From Streptomyces sp. NBC_00554 (GTDB lineage Bacteria; Actinomycetota; Actinomycetes; Streptomycetales; Streptomycetaceae), in the NCBI RefSeq assembly GCF_041431135.1, contig NZ_CP107799.1:186001-250000 (forward strand): a stretch of 64,000 bases of DNA, given 5' to 3'. The notes under the pieces were generated by a model, which was not told the DNA's origin, made no database searches, and was given only the letters and a program-made list of their open reading frames with translations. Position numbers and translations under genes: made by a program. Every line of letters starts with the position of its first letter. Position 1 is the stretch's first letter. Below, piece after piece: positions 1 through 7,352 of this stretch.

Positions 1-1
1 G

Positions 2-970
2 CTGGCAGGAAAGGCCGTCGACGCGGGCACCGTGCTCGTCACTTCGACGACCGCGACCGGTCTGCTGCGCGACCCCTCGGGCCGAGTCATCGGCGTACGG
101 ACCGACCGGCCCGACGGCGACCTGCGGGCCGGTGTCGTGATCGCCTGCGACGGGGTGAACTCCTTCCTCGCCAAGGACGCCGGACTGCTGCCCCGCACCG
201 ACGCCTCCCACCTGACGCTGGGCGTAAAGGAAGTGCTCGCGTTGCCCCGCGAGGTCATCGACCAGCGCTTCGGGGTTCGCGGTGACGAAGGCGTCGACAT
301 CGAGATCCTGGGCTGCACGCGCGGCATTCCGGGCGGTGGGTTCCTCTACACCAACGCCGAGACCGTCGCGCTCGGCGTCGTGCTGTCCCTGCCGCAGCTG
401 GCCGAGGCGAAGCTCCGGCCCGAGGAGATCATCGCCGGCCTCAAGGCACACCCGTCGATCGCCCCGTACATCGAGGGCGCGACGCTGAAGGAGTACGGCG
501 CGCACCTCATCCCGGAGGGCGGTTACGACCACATGCCGCGACTCGCCGCCGACGGGCTGCTCGTCGCCGGGGACGCCGCCGGGATGTGTCTGGCCGCGGG
601 CATCTGGCTCGAAGGGGTCAACTTCGCCATCGGCTCGGGCCTGGCTGCCGGGCAGGCAGCCGCGGGTGCGCTCGACGCGGGCGACACCAGCGCGCGCGGC
701 CTCTCGGGTTATCGCAGCCGCCTGGAGGACTCCTTCGTGCTCGCCGACCACAAACGGCTGCGCCGCGCCCCGGCGCTCGTCCTCTCCGAGCGAGTCCAGC
801 ACCGCTACCCCGGCCTCATGACCGAGCTCGCCGAAGGAGTTTTCGCCGTGGACAACCCCCGCCCCAAACCCGGTCTGGTCTCCCTCCTGCGGCAGGCCGC
901 CCGCCGTCACGACATACGGCTTCGCGACCTGGCCGCCGATGCGGTCCGCGCCGCGCGGGTGTTCCGATGA
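2..970 (+). CDS. fixC: FixC-like ETF:quinone oxidoreductase (3' part, runs off left edge)
   Basis: The frame is open from the left edge, so the N-terminal FAD GxGxxG segment lies outside the window. The 322 visible residues carry the later FAD contacts of FixC / geranylgeranyl-reductase-like flavoproteins: ACDGVNSFLAKDAGL near the start and LLVAGDAAG followed by WLEGVNFAIGSG two thirds along. Family members pass electrons from electron transfer flavoprotein (ETF) to membrane quinone. The next gene starts inside its stop codon (ATGA), and that gene is the FixX ferredoxin normally partnered with FixC. The many acyl-CoA dehydrogenases in this window would be natural electron sources through ETF. 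The family call is secure; the physiological donor is inferred. Confidence 0.88.
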   Translation: MAGKAVDAGTVLVTSTTATGLLRDPSGRVIGVRTDRPDGDLRAGVVIACDGVNSFLAKDAGLLPRTDASHLTLGVKEVLALPREVIDQRFGVRGDEGVDIEILGCTRGIPGGGFLYTNAETVALGVVLSLPQLAEAKLRPEEIIAGLKAHPSIAPYIEGATLKEYGAHLIPEGGYDHMPRLAADGLLVAGDAAGMCLAAGIWLEGVNFAIGSGLAAGQAAAGALDAGDTSARGLSGYRSRLEDSFVLADHKRLRRAPALVLSERVQHRYPGLMTELAEGVFAVDNPRPKPGLVSLLRQAARRHDIRLRDLAADAVRAARVFR

Positions 971-1275
971 GCGCCCCCGACCCCGCCCGGTGGGCGGACA
1001 TCGCCTTCGAGGACCGTATGTCGACCGTCGAGTTCCGGGTCGGCGAGCGGGCCCACATCAGCGTCGACTCCGAGGTGTGCCGGTCGTGCACCACGCGCGC
1101 GTGCGTCACGGCCTGCCCCGCCGACCTGTTCGCGCCCACCGCCGACGGCGGAATCCTCTTCAACTACGAACAGTGCTTCGAATGCGGCACCTGCTACCAG
1201 GTGTGCGACGCCGAGGGCGCAATCACGTGGACGTATCCGGACGGCGGTCACGGCGTCGTCTTCCGGCACGGATGA
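967..1275 (+). CDS. fixX: FixX-like ferredoxin
   Basis: A 102-residue ferredoxin-like protein. Two cysteine groups are visible: C38, C41, C46, C50 and C70, C73, C76, C80. The second is a regular CxxCxxCxxxC cluster motif; the first has an unusual spacing, as in FixX proteins, which usually bind one [4Fe-4S] cluster. FixX partners FixC in moving electrons from ETF to quinone. The ATG overlaps the fixC stop as ATGA, which points to translational coupling. The 49-bp gap to the next gene contains repeated GATGACGACAG-like words and ends in GAGGAGCG, the ribosome site of the ETF gene. Confidence 0.88.
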   Translation: MSAPDPARWADIAFEDRMSTVEFRVGERAHISVDSEVCRSCTTRACVTACPADLFAPTADGGILFNYEQCFECGTCYQVCDAEGAITWTYPDGGHGVVFRHG

Positions 1276-1324
1276 CGACAGCGGTGACGAGATGACCGGA
1301 TGACGACAGGAGTGAGGAGGAGCG

Positions 1325-2227
1325 ATGCCGGTGGAAACCGTCCTGGTGTGTGTGCGCCCTGCCGAACCGGCCGCTGATGTCGACCCGTTGAGCGGAGCTG
1401 TATCCCACCGCAGCGGGAGCCCAGCTTTGACCGACGCGGACGCGGCGGCGCTGGAGTACGGCTTGCGGCTCGCGGACGCCTGGTCGGCCCGGGTACACGT
1501 AATTGGCATCGGCGGCCCGGAGTCCGAGGAGGCCTTGCGGATCGCGGCGGCGCTCGGGGCCGGGACCCTGCGTGTCGACGCACCGGAGGCAGCGGACCTG
1601 ATGGCGGACGACCGTGCCCTCGCCCGGGTGATCGCCTCGGCCGTCGGGCGGCTGCCGTACGTCCGCCTGGTGCTGTGCGGGGACGGGTCGGCCGACGGCG
1701 GCACGGGTGCGCTGCCCGCGTTCCTCGCCCACGAACTGGGCGCGGCGCAGGCGTTGGGCCTGACCCGTCTGGAGGTGCGGGAGGGTGACGGGGCGCTGGT
1801 CGGGGAGCGCCGTCTGGACGGTGGGCGGCGGGAACTGCTGCGCGTGCCGCCCGGGGCGGTGTGCTCGGTCGAGGCCGCCGGCCTACGCCTGCGCAGGTCC
1901 GCGCTGCCCGCGGTGCTCCGCGCGGCGCGGGCTCCGGTGGAGTCCATCGTGCCGACAGACGGCCAGGCCTCGTCGGTGGGAGCCGTGTCGGCCGGGCCGC
2001 CGCGGCCCGGCCGCCCCCGTACCCGCGTTGTGGCACCCCCGGACGGAACCGCGCCGCGTGACCGGCTACGGGCACTGACCGGCGTACAGACCCCGCACCA
2101 CGCCCCGGAGCTCATCGGTCCTGTGGACGCGGTCAAGGCCGCCGACGCGCTCCTGGAATTCCTCCAGGAGCGCGGTTACCTGAACGCGCCGGCCCGGGCA
2201 GACACCCCACGGGACACGCCCCGATGA
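1325..2227 (+). CDS. Electron transfer flavoprotein beta-type subunit, mycofactocin-associated type
   Basis: A 300-residue protein with the N-terminal ETF beta pattern: a start resembling VETVLVCVRP, a segment ALTDADAAALEYGLRLADAW, then an alternating alpha/beta nucleotide-binding fold with CGDGSADGGTGALPAFLAHE. ETF beta is usually about 250-260 residues, so this one has an extended C-terminus rich in proline and arginine (about residues 215-265). It should carry electrons from acyl-CoA dehydrogenases or other flavoproteins to FixC/FixX. No ETF alpha is seen here; it may lie upstream of the window. ETF subunits next to mftE are known in mycofactocin loci, and mftE follows with an ATGA overlap. 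Confidence 0.75.
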   Translation: MPVETVLVCVRPAEPAADVDPLSGAVSHRSGSPALTDADAAALEYGLRLADAWSARVHVIGIGGPESEEALRIAAALGAGTLRVDAPEAADLMADDRALARVIASAVGRLPYVRLVLCGDGSADGGTGALPAFLAHELGAAQALGLTRLEVREGDGALVGERRLDGGRRELLRVPPGAVCSVEAAGLRLRRSALPAVLRAARAPVESIVPTDGQASSVGAVSAGPPRPGRPRTRVVAPPDGTAPRDRLRALTGVQTPHHAPELIGPVDAVKAADALLEFLQERGYLNAPARADTPRDTPR

Positions 2228-2919
2228 CCGCACTGTCCGACCTGACCTGGCAGGACGCCGGGCGCCTTCGCTCGGCGATCCTCGCCGTGCCCCTGGGGGC
2301 GACCGAGCAGCACGGACCGCACCTGCCGCTGTCGACGGACACCGATGTCGCGGTTGCGCTGGCCGGTGAACTGGCCCGGCGGCGCGACGATGTCCTGGTC
2401 GGGCCCGCCGTCCCGTACGGGTCGAGCGGTGAGCACGCGGACTTCCCCGGAACTCTGTCCATCGGCCAACAGGCGCTGGAGCTGGTGCTGGTGGAACTCG
2501 GCCGTTCGGCCTCGGCGTCGTTCGGCCGGCTGCTGTTCGTGAACGGCCATGGCGGCAATGTCGAACCGCTGCGCCAGGCCGTGCGCCGGCTCCGGCAGGA
2601 GGGACGCGACGTACGGACCTGGTCCCCGCGGTGGCGCGGGGACGCGCACGCCGGGCACACCGAGACCTCCGTACAGCTCGCGCTGACGCCCGGCCGGGTA
2701 CGGCAGGACCTGGCCGAGGCCGGAGCCGTAGGCCCGCTGGCGGAACTGCTGCCCGCCCTGCGCGAGTCCGGCGTGCGCGCGGTGAGCGCCAACGGCGTGC
2801 TCGGCGATCCGGGCGGTGCCTCGGCCGCGGTGGGCCGGGCCCTGCTGTCCGAGGCCGTGGAGGATCTCGTGGCGTTGGCCGTGGCTTGGCCGCCGGCTGT
2901 CAAGCTGTCCCAGCCGTGA
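2224..2919 (+). CDS. mftE: Mycofactocin precursor peptide peptidase MftE (creatininase family)
   Basis: A 231-residue creatininase-fold hydrolase. Metal-binding residues are visible: GATEQHGPHLPLSTDTD (E28, H30, D39/D41), NGHGGN (H109) and GHTE (H145, E147). In mycofactocin biosynthesis MftE releases the C-terminal Val-Tyr-derived part of the MftA peptide after MftC chemistry. Other creatininase-family amidohydrolases look similar, but the short length and the ETF/FixCX neighbours favour MftE. It is the last gene of its operon. The redox cofactor would serve the NDMA-type alcohol dehydrogenase at 41076 and the SDR at 16877. No mftA, B, C, D or F gene was recognised in the window. Confidence 0.78.
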   Translation: MTALSDLTWQDAGRLRSAILAVPLGATEQHGPHLPLSTDTDVAVALAGELARRRDDVLVGPAVPYGSSGEHADFPGTLSIGQQALELVLVELGRSASASFGRLLFVNGHGGNVEPLRQAVRRLRQEGRDVRTWSPRWRGDAHAGHTETSVQLALTPGRVRQDLAEAGAVGPLAELLPALRESGVRAVSANGVLGDPGGASAAVGRALLSEAVEDLVALAVAWPPAVKLSQP

Positions 2920-3051
2920 GTGTCCACCCGCTCCAGCACGTTGCCCGACGCTACGGATGCCCGTTGCATTGCGGTTTCGGCGCAGTTGGGCAAGGCATCG
3001 CTCTGGACGACGGAGGCAACGGCCGGTCGGCGAAGACCGGTCGAAGCCGTC

Positions 3052-3234
3052 CTACCGGAGCTGCGTCGGCTCCTCCTCGTCGGTCAGGTGGACGAGGCGC
3101 TTGGAGTCGTCCCACAGTTGTGCCGCGCGCGGCTCGTCGTAACGAGGACGAGGTCGATGTGCTGCGCGGTTGAGTTTCCGCACCGCGGCAAGACCGATGC
3201 CCGAGTGGCCGCCGGTGATCAGGATCGAAGTCAT
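3052..3234 (-). pseudogene. Collapsed SDR gene (first and last parts fused, 60 codons)
   Basis: An open frame with a near-perfect ribosome site (AGGAGGA, 6 nt before ATG) begins MTSILITGGHSGIGLAAVRK, the NAD(P)-binding start of a short-chain dehydrogenase. About 21 codons later it jumps to YDEPRAAQLWDDSKRLVHLT, which looks like the C-terminal end of DltE-type SDRs. The catalytic Tyr-x-x-x-Lys region is missing, so an internal in-frame deletion is the simplest reading. It cannot be an active oxidoreductase. It lies in a 1.1-kb stretch (2920-4066) that holds only gene fragments. Confidence 0.6.
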
Positions 3235-3420
3235 GGCCGTTCCTCCTGGATTGCGATGTTCTTGATGACGGGAGTCGGCAGGAGACCGCCGACCCGGCGG
3301 AGTGAGAGGCCCGCATGCCCGCACCGCGTGTTCGACGGGGCGGGAGGCAGGCTCGAAAGAAGGAAGAGACGGCATCGCCCGTGTTCCGTAGTGCCCCGGC
3401 CACCGGGGCACCACGGCCGC

Positions 3421-3872
3421 GTTTTCAGTCTCACGCTGCGCTGCGATCCCAACGAGCGCGACCACCTGTACCACTTGGCCGGGTTCTCGCCCCCGGCCCG
3501 CTACTCGGGTGGGTACGTACGGCCTGGGTTGATGAGTCTGCTGGACCGACTCCGCGACATCCCGGCGTGTGTCGTCAGCGACCTGGGTCAAGTGCTGTGG
3601 CAGAACACCCTCGCCGCGATCACCCTGGCGTGGACTGCGGGGCGCCGAGCCGACCGCGCGGCGAACATCGTGTGGCGGTGGTTCACCGAGCCGGCCCTGC
3701 GCACCTGCTTCCCGGAGGAGGACTGGCCACGGCATTCCCTCGCACACGTCAGCGATCTGCGGGCGACCTCCGCAAGATTGTGGCCTTCTTTCCGACCGAG
3801 GGCGCCGACGCACGCGAGAAGCTCGAACTGCTGCGGACGGTCGGAACACAGGATTTCCAGACGGCCCGGTGA
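3421..3872 (+). pseudogene. Remnant of an XRE/MmyB-type regulator, frame broken near 3765
   Basis: Frame 1 from about 3421 to 3780 reads like the C-terminal ligand-binding domain of MmyB-type helix-turn-helix regulators: ERDHLYHLAG, VRPGLMSLLDRL, VVSDLGQVLWQN, NIVWRWFTEPALR and FPEEDW..H. The N-terminal HTH is absent. Near 3765 the frame is lost, and another frame carries KIVAFFPTEGADAREKLELL to a stop at 3870-3872; I do not recognise that tail, and it may come from a different gene. There is no plausible start. Treated as non-functional. Confidence 0.6.
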
Positions 3873-3944
3873 CCCGCCGCCCCGCCCGTCGGCCCCACGC
3901 CCGATGTGAGGACGCGCCCCTCTCGCTGACCTGCCGCCCGGCGA

Positions 3945-4060
3945 CATGGCCCGGCGGTAGCGGGTGTCGGTGAGCTGGGAGACGAGGAAGGCCGCGATGT
4001 CCGTGCGGGTCGTGAAGGGAAATGGGAAGCGGCGGCGGACCGTCGGGCCACTGGACCGGT
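3945..4060 (-). pseudogene. C-terminal scrap of an NAD(P)H-binding (NmrA/SDR-like) protein
   Basis: On the minus strand the frame reads RRFPFPFTTRTDIAAFLVSQ, then LTDTRYRR. This resembles the conserved C-terminal strand and helix of atypical SDR / NmrA-like proteins (usually ISRADLAAFMxxQLTDxRY). Nothing upstream or downstream in frame completes a protein. It lies between two other fragments and is probably another relic. The family assignment rests on about 30 residues only. Confidence 0.35.
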
Positions 4061-4066
4061 GCGGAG

Positions 4067-4747
4067 TCAGCCGTTGAAGACGAGTTCAGGCCGGTCGCGG
4101 CATTCGTACAGATCCCAGTACAGCGGGGCGATCTGCTCGGGCGTGGCCGCGGGGATGCCCTCGGGGCCGCCGTCGCCGATCCAGGTGTTGATCGCCACGT
4201 GCGCGGCGTACACGCCGCTGCCCGCCAGTTCGTTGTGCAGGTTGAGCACCCAGTTGCGCAGGGCTCCGGCCGCGGCGTTGACGTTGCCGAGCATGGGGAT
4301 CGGGTGGACGGAGCCGCCGCCGGTAGTGAACAGCAGGGTTCCGGCGCCGGCCTCCCGCATGGCGGGCAGAACCGTACGGGCGGCGGTGACGGCGCCGTAG
4401 AAGGTGTACTCGATCTGCGGCTGCAGGTTGTCCACCGTGACCTCGCTGGGGGTGGCCATGGTGAAGCCGGGCACCGGTGAGTGCGGCGCCGGGGAGTACT
4501 CCAGTACGTCGAGGCCGCCGAACCGGGTCCTGGCCGCTTCCAGAGCGGCGGTGAGCGAGGGGCGGTCCATCACGTCGGCGGGGAACGCAGCCGCCGTGAT
4601 GCCCTCCTGGCCGAGCTGGTCGACGAGGGCGTCCAGCTTCTCCTTGGTACGGGCGATCAGCGCGACGTCGAAGCCGCGGCGGCCGAAGGTGCGGGCGATG
4701 GCCAGGCCCATGCCGGGGCCGGCGCCGACGATGGCGAGTGTGTCCAC
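4067..4747 (-). CDS. SDR-fold protein lacking the usual catalytic Tyr-Lys
   Basis: A 226-residue protein with a Rossmann start (LAIVGAGPGMGLAIARTFG) and an LIARTKEKLDAL cofactor segment typical of NADP-binding SDRs. The family's catalytic YxxxK is not seen: after the TTGGGSVHP strand the helix reads GNVNAAAGALRNWVLNLHNE, with N and A/L/R where Tyr and Lys normally sit. It may be a binding or regulatory protein, or use different residues. It lies 45 bp downstream of the quinone-oxidoreductase gene on the same strand, so the two probably share a transcript. The start at 4747 begins directly with the Rossmann strand. Confidence 0.75.
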   Translation of the reverse strand: MDTLAIVGAGPGMGLAIARTFGRRGFDVALIARTKEKLDALVDQLGQEGITAAAFPADVMDRPSLTAALEAARTRFGGLDVLEYSPAPHSPVPGFTMATPSEVTVDNLQPQIEYTFYGAVTAARTVLPAMREAGAGTLLFTTGGGSVHPIPMLGNVNAAAGALRNWVLNLHNELAGSGVYAAHVAINTWIGDGGPEGIPAATPEQIAPLYWDLYECRDRPELVFNG

Positions 4748-4792
4748 GATCAGTTCTCTCTTCCGGTGGTGCGCGGTGCTGGCGGGACGGGG

Positions 4793-5731
4793 TCAGGAGC
4801 AGGTGACGGCGAGCTTGCCGAGTGCGCCGGCGCCGAAGGCGGTGAACGCGTCCGCGGCCTGCTCCAAGGGGTAGGTGGCGGTGACCGGCACGCGCAGCGC
4901 GCCGGAGGCGGCGTCCGCGGCCAGGGTGGCGAGAGTCTGCGCGTTCGCGTCAGCCATCACCGAGTAGGCCGTGATGTCCTGACCCGCGACAGCGTCCGGG
5001 CCGAAACCGAGAGTGGAGGCGATCCGACCGCCCGGCCGCAGCAGCCCCGCGAGCTGGGCTCCGTCGCCCGCCAGGTGCAGCACCGCGTCCACACCGTCCG
5101 GGGCGATCTGGCGCACCTGGGCCTGAAGGTCACCGTTGAAGTCGACCAGGTGGAGATCCGCCGTGGTCAGTGCGGTGACGAAGTCGGCTTGTGCCCCGGG
5201 CCGTGCGGTGGCGATCACCATCGCGCCCCGGGCGGCGGCGATCTGCACGGCCAGCGCGCCCACACCGCCGGTGGCGCCGGAGATCAGCAGGGTCTCGTCC
5301 TTGCCCGGGTCCACCGCGTTCACGCTGTCCAGCGCCGCGGTGCCGGCCAGCCCCAGGGCACCCGCGTCCAGCACACCCAGGCCCGCGGGGATCGAGCCGA
5401 CGCCGTATCCGGCGGACACGGTGACGTACTGGGCCAGCGAACCGGTGCCCAGGAAGGGCTTCATCACGACGCCGAAGACCGCGTCACCGACCGCGAAGCC
5501 CTCCACGCCCTCGCCGAGGGCCTCGACGGTGCCTGCGAAGTCCTTGCCGATCACCAGCGGGAAGCGGTGCTCCATCATCCCCTGGAGATGGCCGGCCGCC
5601 GTCGCGGCGTCGAAGCCGTTCACGGAGGAGGCGGCCACCTTCACCAGCAGCTCACCGGCCTCCGGGCGCGGAGTGTCGACCTCGGCCACGGCAGGGTCGG
5701 CGGGGACGGAGTCCAGGATTACAGCCCGCAT
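4793..5731 (-). CDS. Zinc-independent NADP-dependent alcohol dehydrogenase / quinone oxidoreductase
   Basis: A 312-residue MDR-superfamily protein. It shows the GroES-like N-terminal domain (VIGKDFAGTVEALGEGVEGF), no catalytic or structural zinc cysteines, and the NADPH-binding strand ISGATGGVGALAVQIAAARG. Such proteins reduce quinones or activated double bonds. The ATG at 5731 is chosen because AAAGG lies 8 nt before it; the ATG two codons upstream has no room for a ribosome site. It is transcribed away from the TetR gene at 5839 across a 107-bp gap, an arrangement typical of a regulator and its target. The physiological substrate is unknown. Confidence 0.8.
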   Translation of the reverse strand: MRAVILDSVPADPAVAEVDTPRPEAGELLVKVAASSVNGFDAATAAGHLQGMMEHRFPLVIGKDFAGTVEALGEGVEGFAVGDAVFGVVMKPFLGTGSLAQYVTVSAGYGVGSIPAGLGVLDAGALGLAGTAALDSVNAVDPGKDETLLISGATGGVGALAVQIAAARGAMVIATARPGAQADFVTALTTADLHLVDFNGDLQAQVRQIAPDGVDAVLHLAGDGAQLAGLLRPGGRIASTLGFGPDAVAGQDITAYSVMADANAQTLATLAADAASGALRVPVTATYPLEQAADAFTAFGAGALGKLAVTCS

Positions 5732-5838
5732 GATCATCACCTTTGGGAGTCCAAGAAAATGGAACGGCCTTCCCGCTTCCATGATGCCAGCGTAACAACA
5801 CAAGTGGGCACCCTGTTCCAGTTAGGTAGTCTGGGGGC

Positions 5839-6534
5839 ATGCCGACCTCCGCAGCCCCCGCCGAAACCCCAGGCCGCAAGCCCGAGCCGGGACTGCGCGC
5901 CGACGCCGAACGCAACCGCGACCGCATCCTGGCCGCCGCCCGCCACCTCTACGCGACCGAGGGCCTCGGCGTCTCCATGGCCTCCGTCGCCCGCGAGGCA
6001 GGCGTCGGCAAGGCCACGCTCTCCCGCCGCTTCGCCACCCGCGAAGAGCTCATCACCGCCGTCTTCGCCGACCGCATGGACGCTTACGCCGCCGCCGTGG
6101 CCGAAGCCCTCGCCGACCCCGACCCCTGGCACGGCTTCACCCGTTACATCGAGGCCGTCTGCGCCATGCAGGCCGCAGACCGCGGCTTCGCCGACGTTCT
6201 GACCATGACCTTCCCCGCCGCCAAGGCGCTGGAAGCCCGCCGGGCCGAGGCGTACAATAGCTTCCTCGAACTCATCTCACGCACCCAGGCCACCGGCCGG
6301 CTCCGCGACGACTTCACCGCACAGGACCTCGTCATCCTGCTGATGGCCAACGCCGGCGTCGTCGCCGCCACCGGCGACGACGCCCCCGACACCTGGCGCC
6401 GCCTGGTCGGCCACATGCTCCGCGCCTATGCCGCCCCCGGTACAGAGATCCCACCCCTGGCCCCGACCCCCGCGCCAACCGCCCTCTACCGCGCCATGAT
6501 CCGACTCGCCCGCCCCCGGCCCACCACCTCGTGA
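5839..6534 (+). CDS. TetR-family transcriptional regulator
   Basis: A 231-residue protein with a TetR DNA-binding domain at about residues 24-75: NRDRILAAARHLYATEGLGV followed by the recognition helix in AREAGVGKATLSRRF. The C-terminal half is helical and diverse, as expected for a ligand-binding domain, and ends in a proline-rich tail. It is divergent from the quinone-oxidoreductase/SDR pair and likely represses that pair and itself from the shared 107-bp region. I saw no clear palindrome there. Confidence 0.88.
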   Translation: MPTSAAPAETPGRKPEPGLRADAERNRDRILAAARHLYATEGLGVSMASVAREAGVGKATLSRRFATREELITAVFADRMDAYAAAVAEALADPDPWHGFTRYIEAVCAMQAADRGFADVLTMTFPAAKALEARRAEAYNSFLELISRTQATGRLRDDFTAQDLVILLMANAGVVAATGDDAPDTWRRLVGHMLRAYAAPGTEIPPLAPTPAPTALYRAMIRLARPRPTTS

Positions 6535-6560
6535 CCATCGCGCGCGAGACGAGGCAGGCC

Positions 6561-6866
6561 TTACGGTGTGCGCGATTCTGCTCGGCGTCGGCATGCCGTT
6601 CCGGGCAGTTTCGCGGCGCGATGTGCTGTATCTCGGAACTGTCTGGGTGAGGAGCCGACCACGCGGCGGAATGCGGTGCTAAAGGCGCTCTCGGATTCAT
6701 AGCCGGTCGCGAATGCGAATTCGGAGATCGATCGCGTGCCGCGACGCAGGGCATCACGGGCCAGGCTCATTCGCCACGCGATCAAGCACTCCAGTGGCGC
6801 AGTTCCGACCTGGTTCTTGAAAGATGCAGCGAACGCCGAGCGTGACATGCGGCTGATACCGGAGAG
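6561..6866 (-). pseudogene. 5'-truncated AraC-family regulator
   Basis: Minus-strand frame with the AraC C-terminal DNA-binding domain only: LSGISRMSRSAFAASFKNQVG, then LIAWRMSLARDALRR and the second helix pair SISEFAFATGYESESAFSTA FRRVVG. The N-terminal sensor domain and the first DNA-binding helix are missing, and an in-frame TGA lies just upstream of the homology. The break coincides with the start of the SDR fragment on the plus strand (6881). A deletion joining two genes explains both truncations. Confidence 0.7.
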
Positions 6867-6880
6867 TTCTCAACTCACCC

Positions 6881-7243
6881 ATGACGGAGACGCTGCGCGT
6901 CGCGCAGGCGTTCTTGCCGCTCGTGCAGAAGGCTCAGGCCGGGCGCGTCGTAAATGTGAGCAGCACGTTGGGCTCGATCACCACGCTCCTATCTCCGGGC
7001 AGCCCTACAGAGCAGATCCCGGCCTTCGCCTACTGCTCGTCGAAGACCTTCGTCAACGCGCTCACCGGATGGTTCGCCGTCGAACTCCAGGACACGCCGG
7101 TCAAAATCAACTCAGTGTGCCCGGGGTCCAACGCCACCGATATGAACAGCAACCCCGGAACGCAGCGCCCCTCGGAGGGAGCGAAGGTCGTCGTGCGCGC
7201 CGCCACGCTCCCGGCGGACGGTCCCAGCGGCAGCTTCGTCTGA
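6881..7243 (+). pseudogene. 5'-truncated SDR gene
   Basis: The frame begins in the middle of an SDR: ETLRVAQAFLPLV, RVVNVSSTLGS (catalytic Ser), and FAYCSSKTFVNALT (the Tyr-x-x-x-Lys region, here YCSSK). It runs to the usual C-terminus. The N-terminal nucleotide-binding third is missing, so no cofactor could be bound. No ribosome site precedes the first ATG. It abuts the AraC remnant, so both ends look like one deletion scar. Confidence 0.65.
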
Positions 7244-7264
7244 CACTCATTCCGAACAAAAGGC

Positions 7265-7279
7265 TAGTTGATTCAACTA
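7265..7279. promoter_or_regulatory. Palindrome upstream of the tannase-like gene
   Basis: TAGTTGA-T-TCAACTA is a perfect 7-1-7 inverted repeat in an AT-rich patch, about 75 bp before the start at 7353. Its shape suits a MarR- or GntR-type dimer. No such regulator gene is adjacent. Confidence 0.5.
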
Positions 7280-7352
7280 CTTTATGGAACGGTGAGCGGC
7301 GGGCCGATGGCGTCGACGGGACGCGCGCGGCACGGCGTGAATGGAGTGCGAC

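Noticed and set aside
1..2919. Search for the mycofactocin precursor mftA (C-terminal CGVY)
   Set aside because: No short frame ending in that motif was seen in this part or elsewhere in the window; it may lie upstream.
4481..6202. Long plus-strand open frame opposite the SDR and quinone-oxidoreductase genes
   Set aside because: It is Gly/Arg/His-rich with no family pattern and lies antisense to well-supported genes; such shadow frames are common in GC-rich DNA. The same applies to long antisense frames at 907-2136, 7107-8816, 11812-13050, 49758-51779 and 54120-55955.
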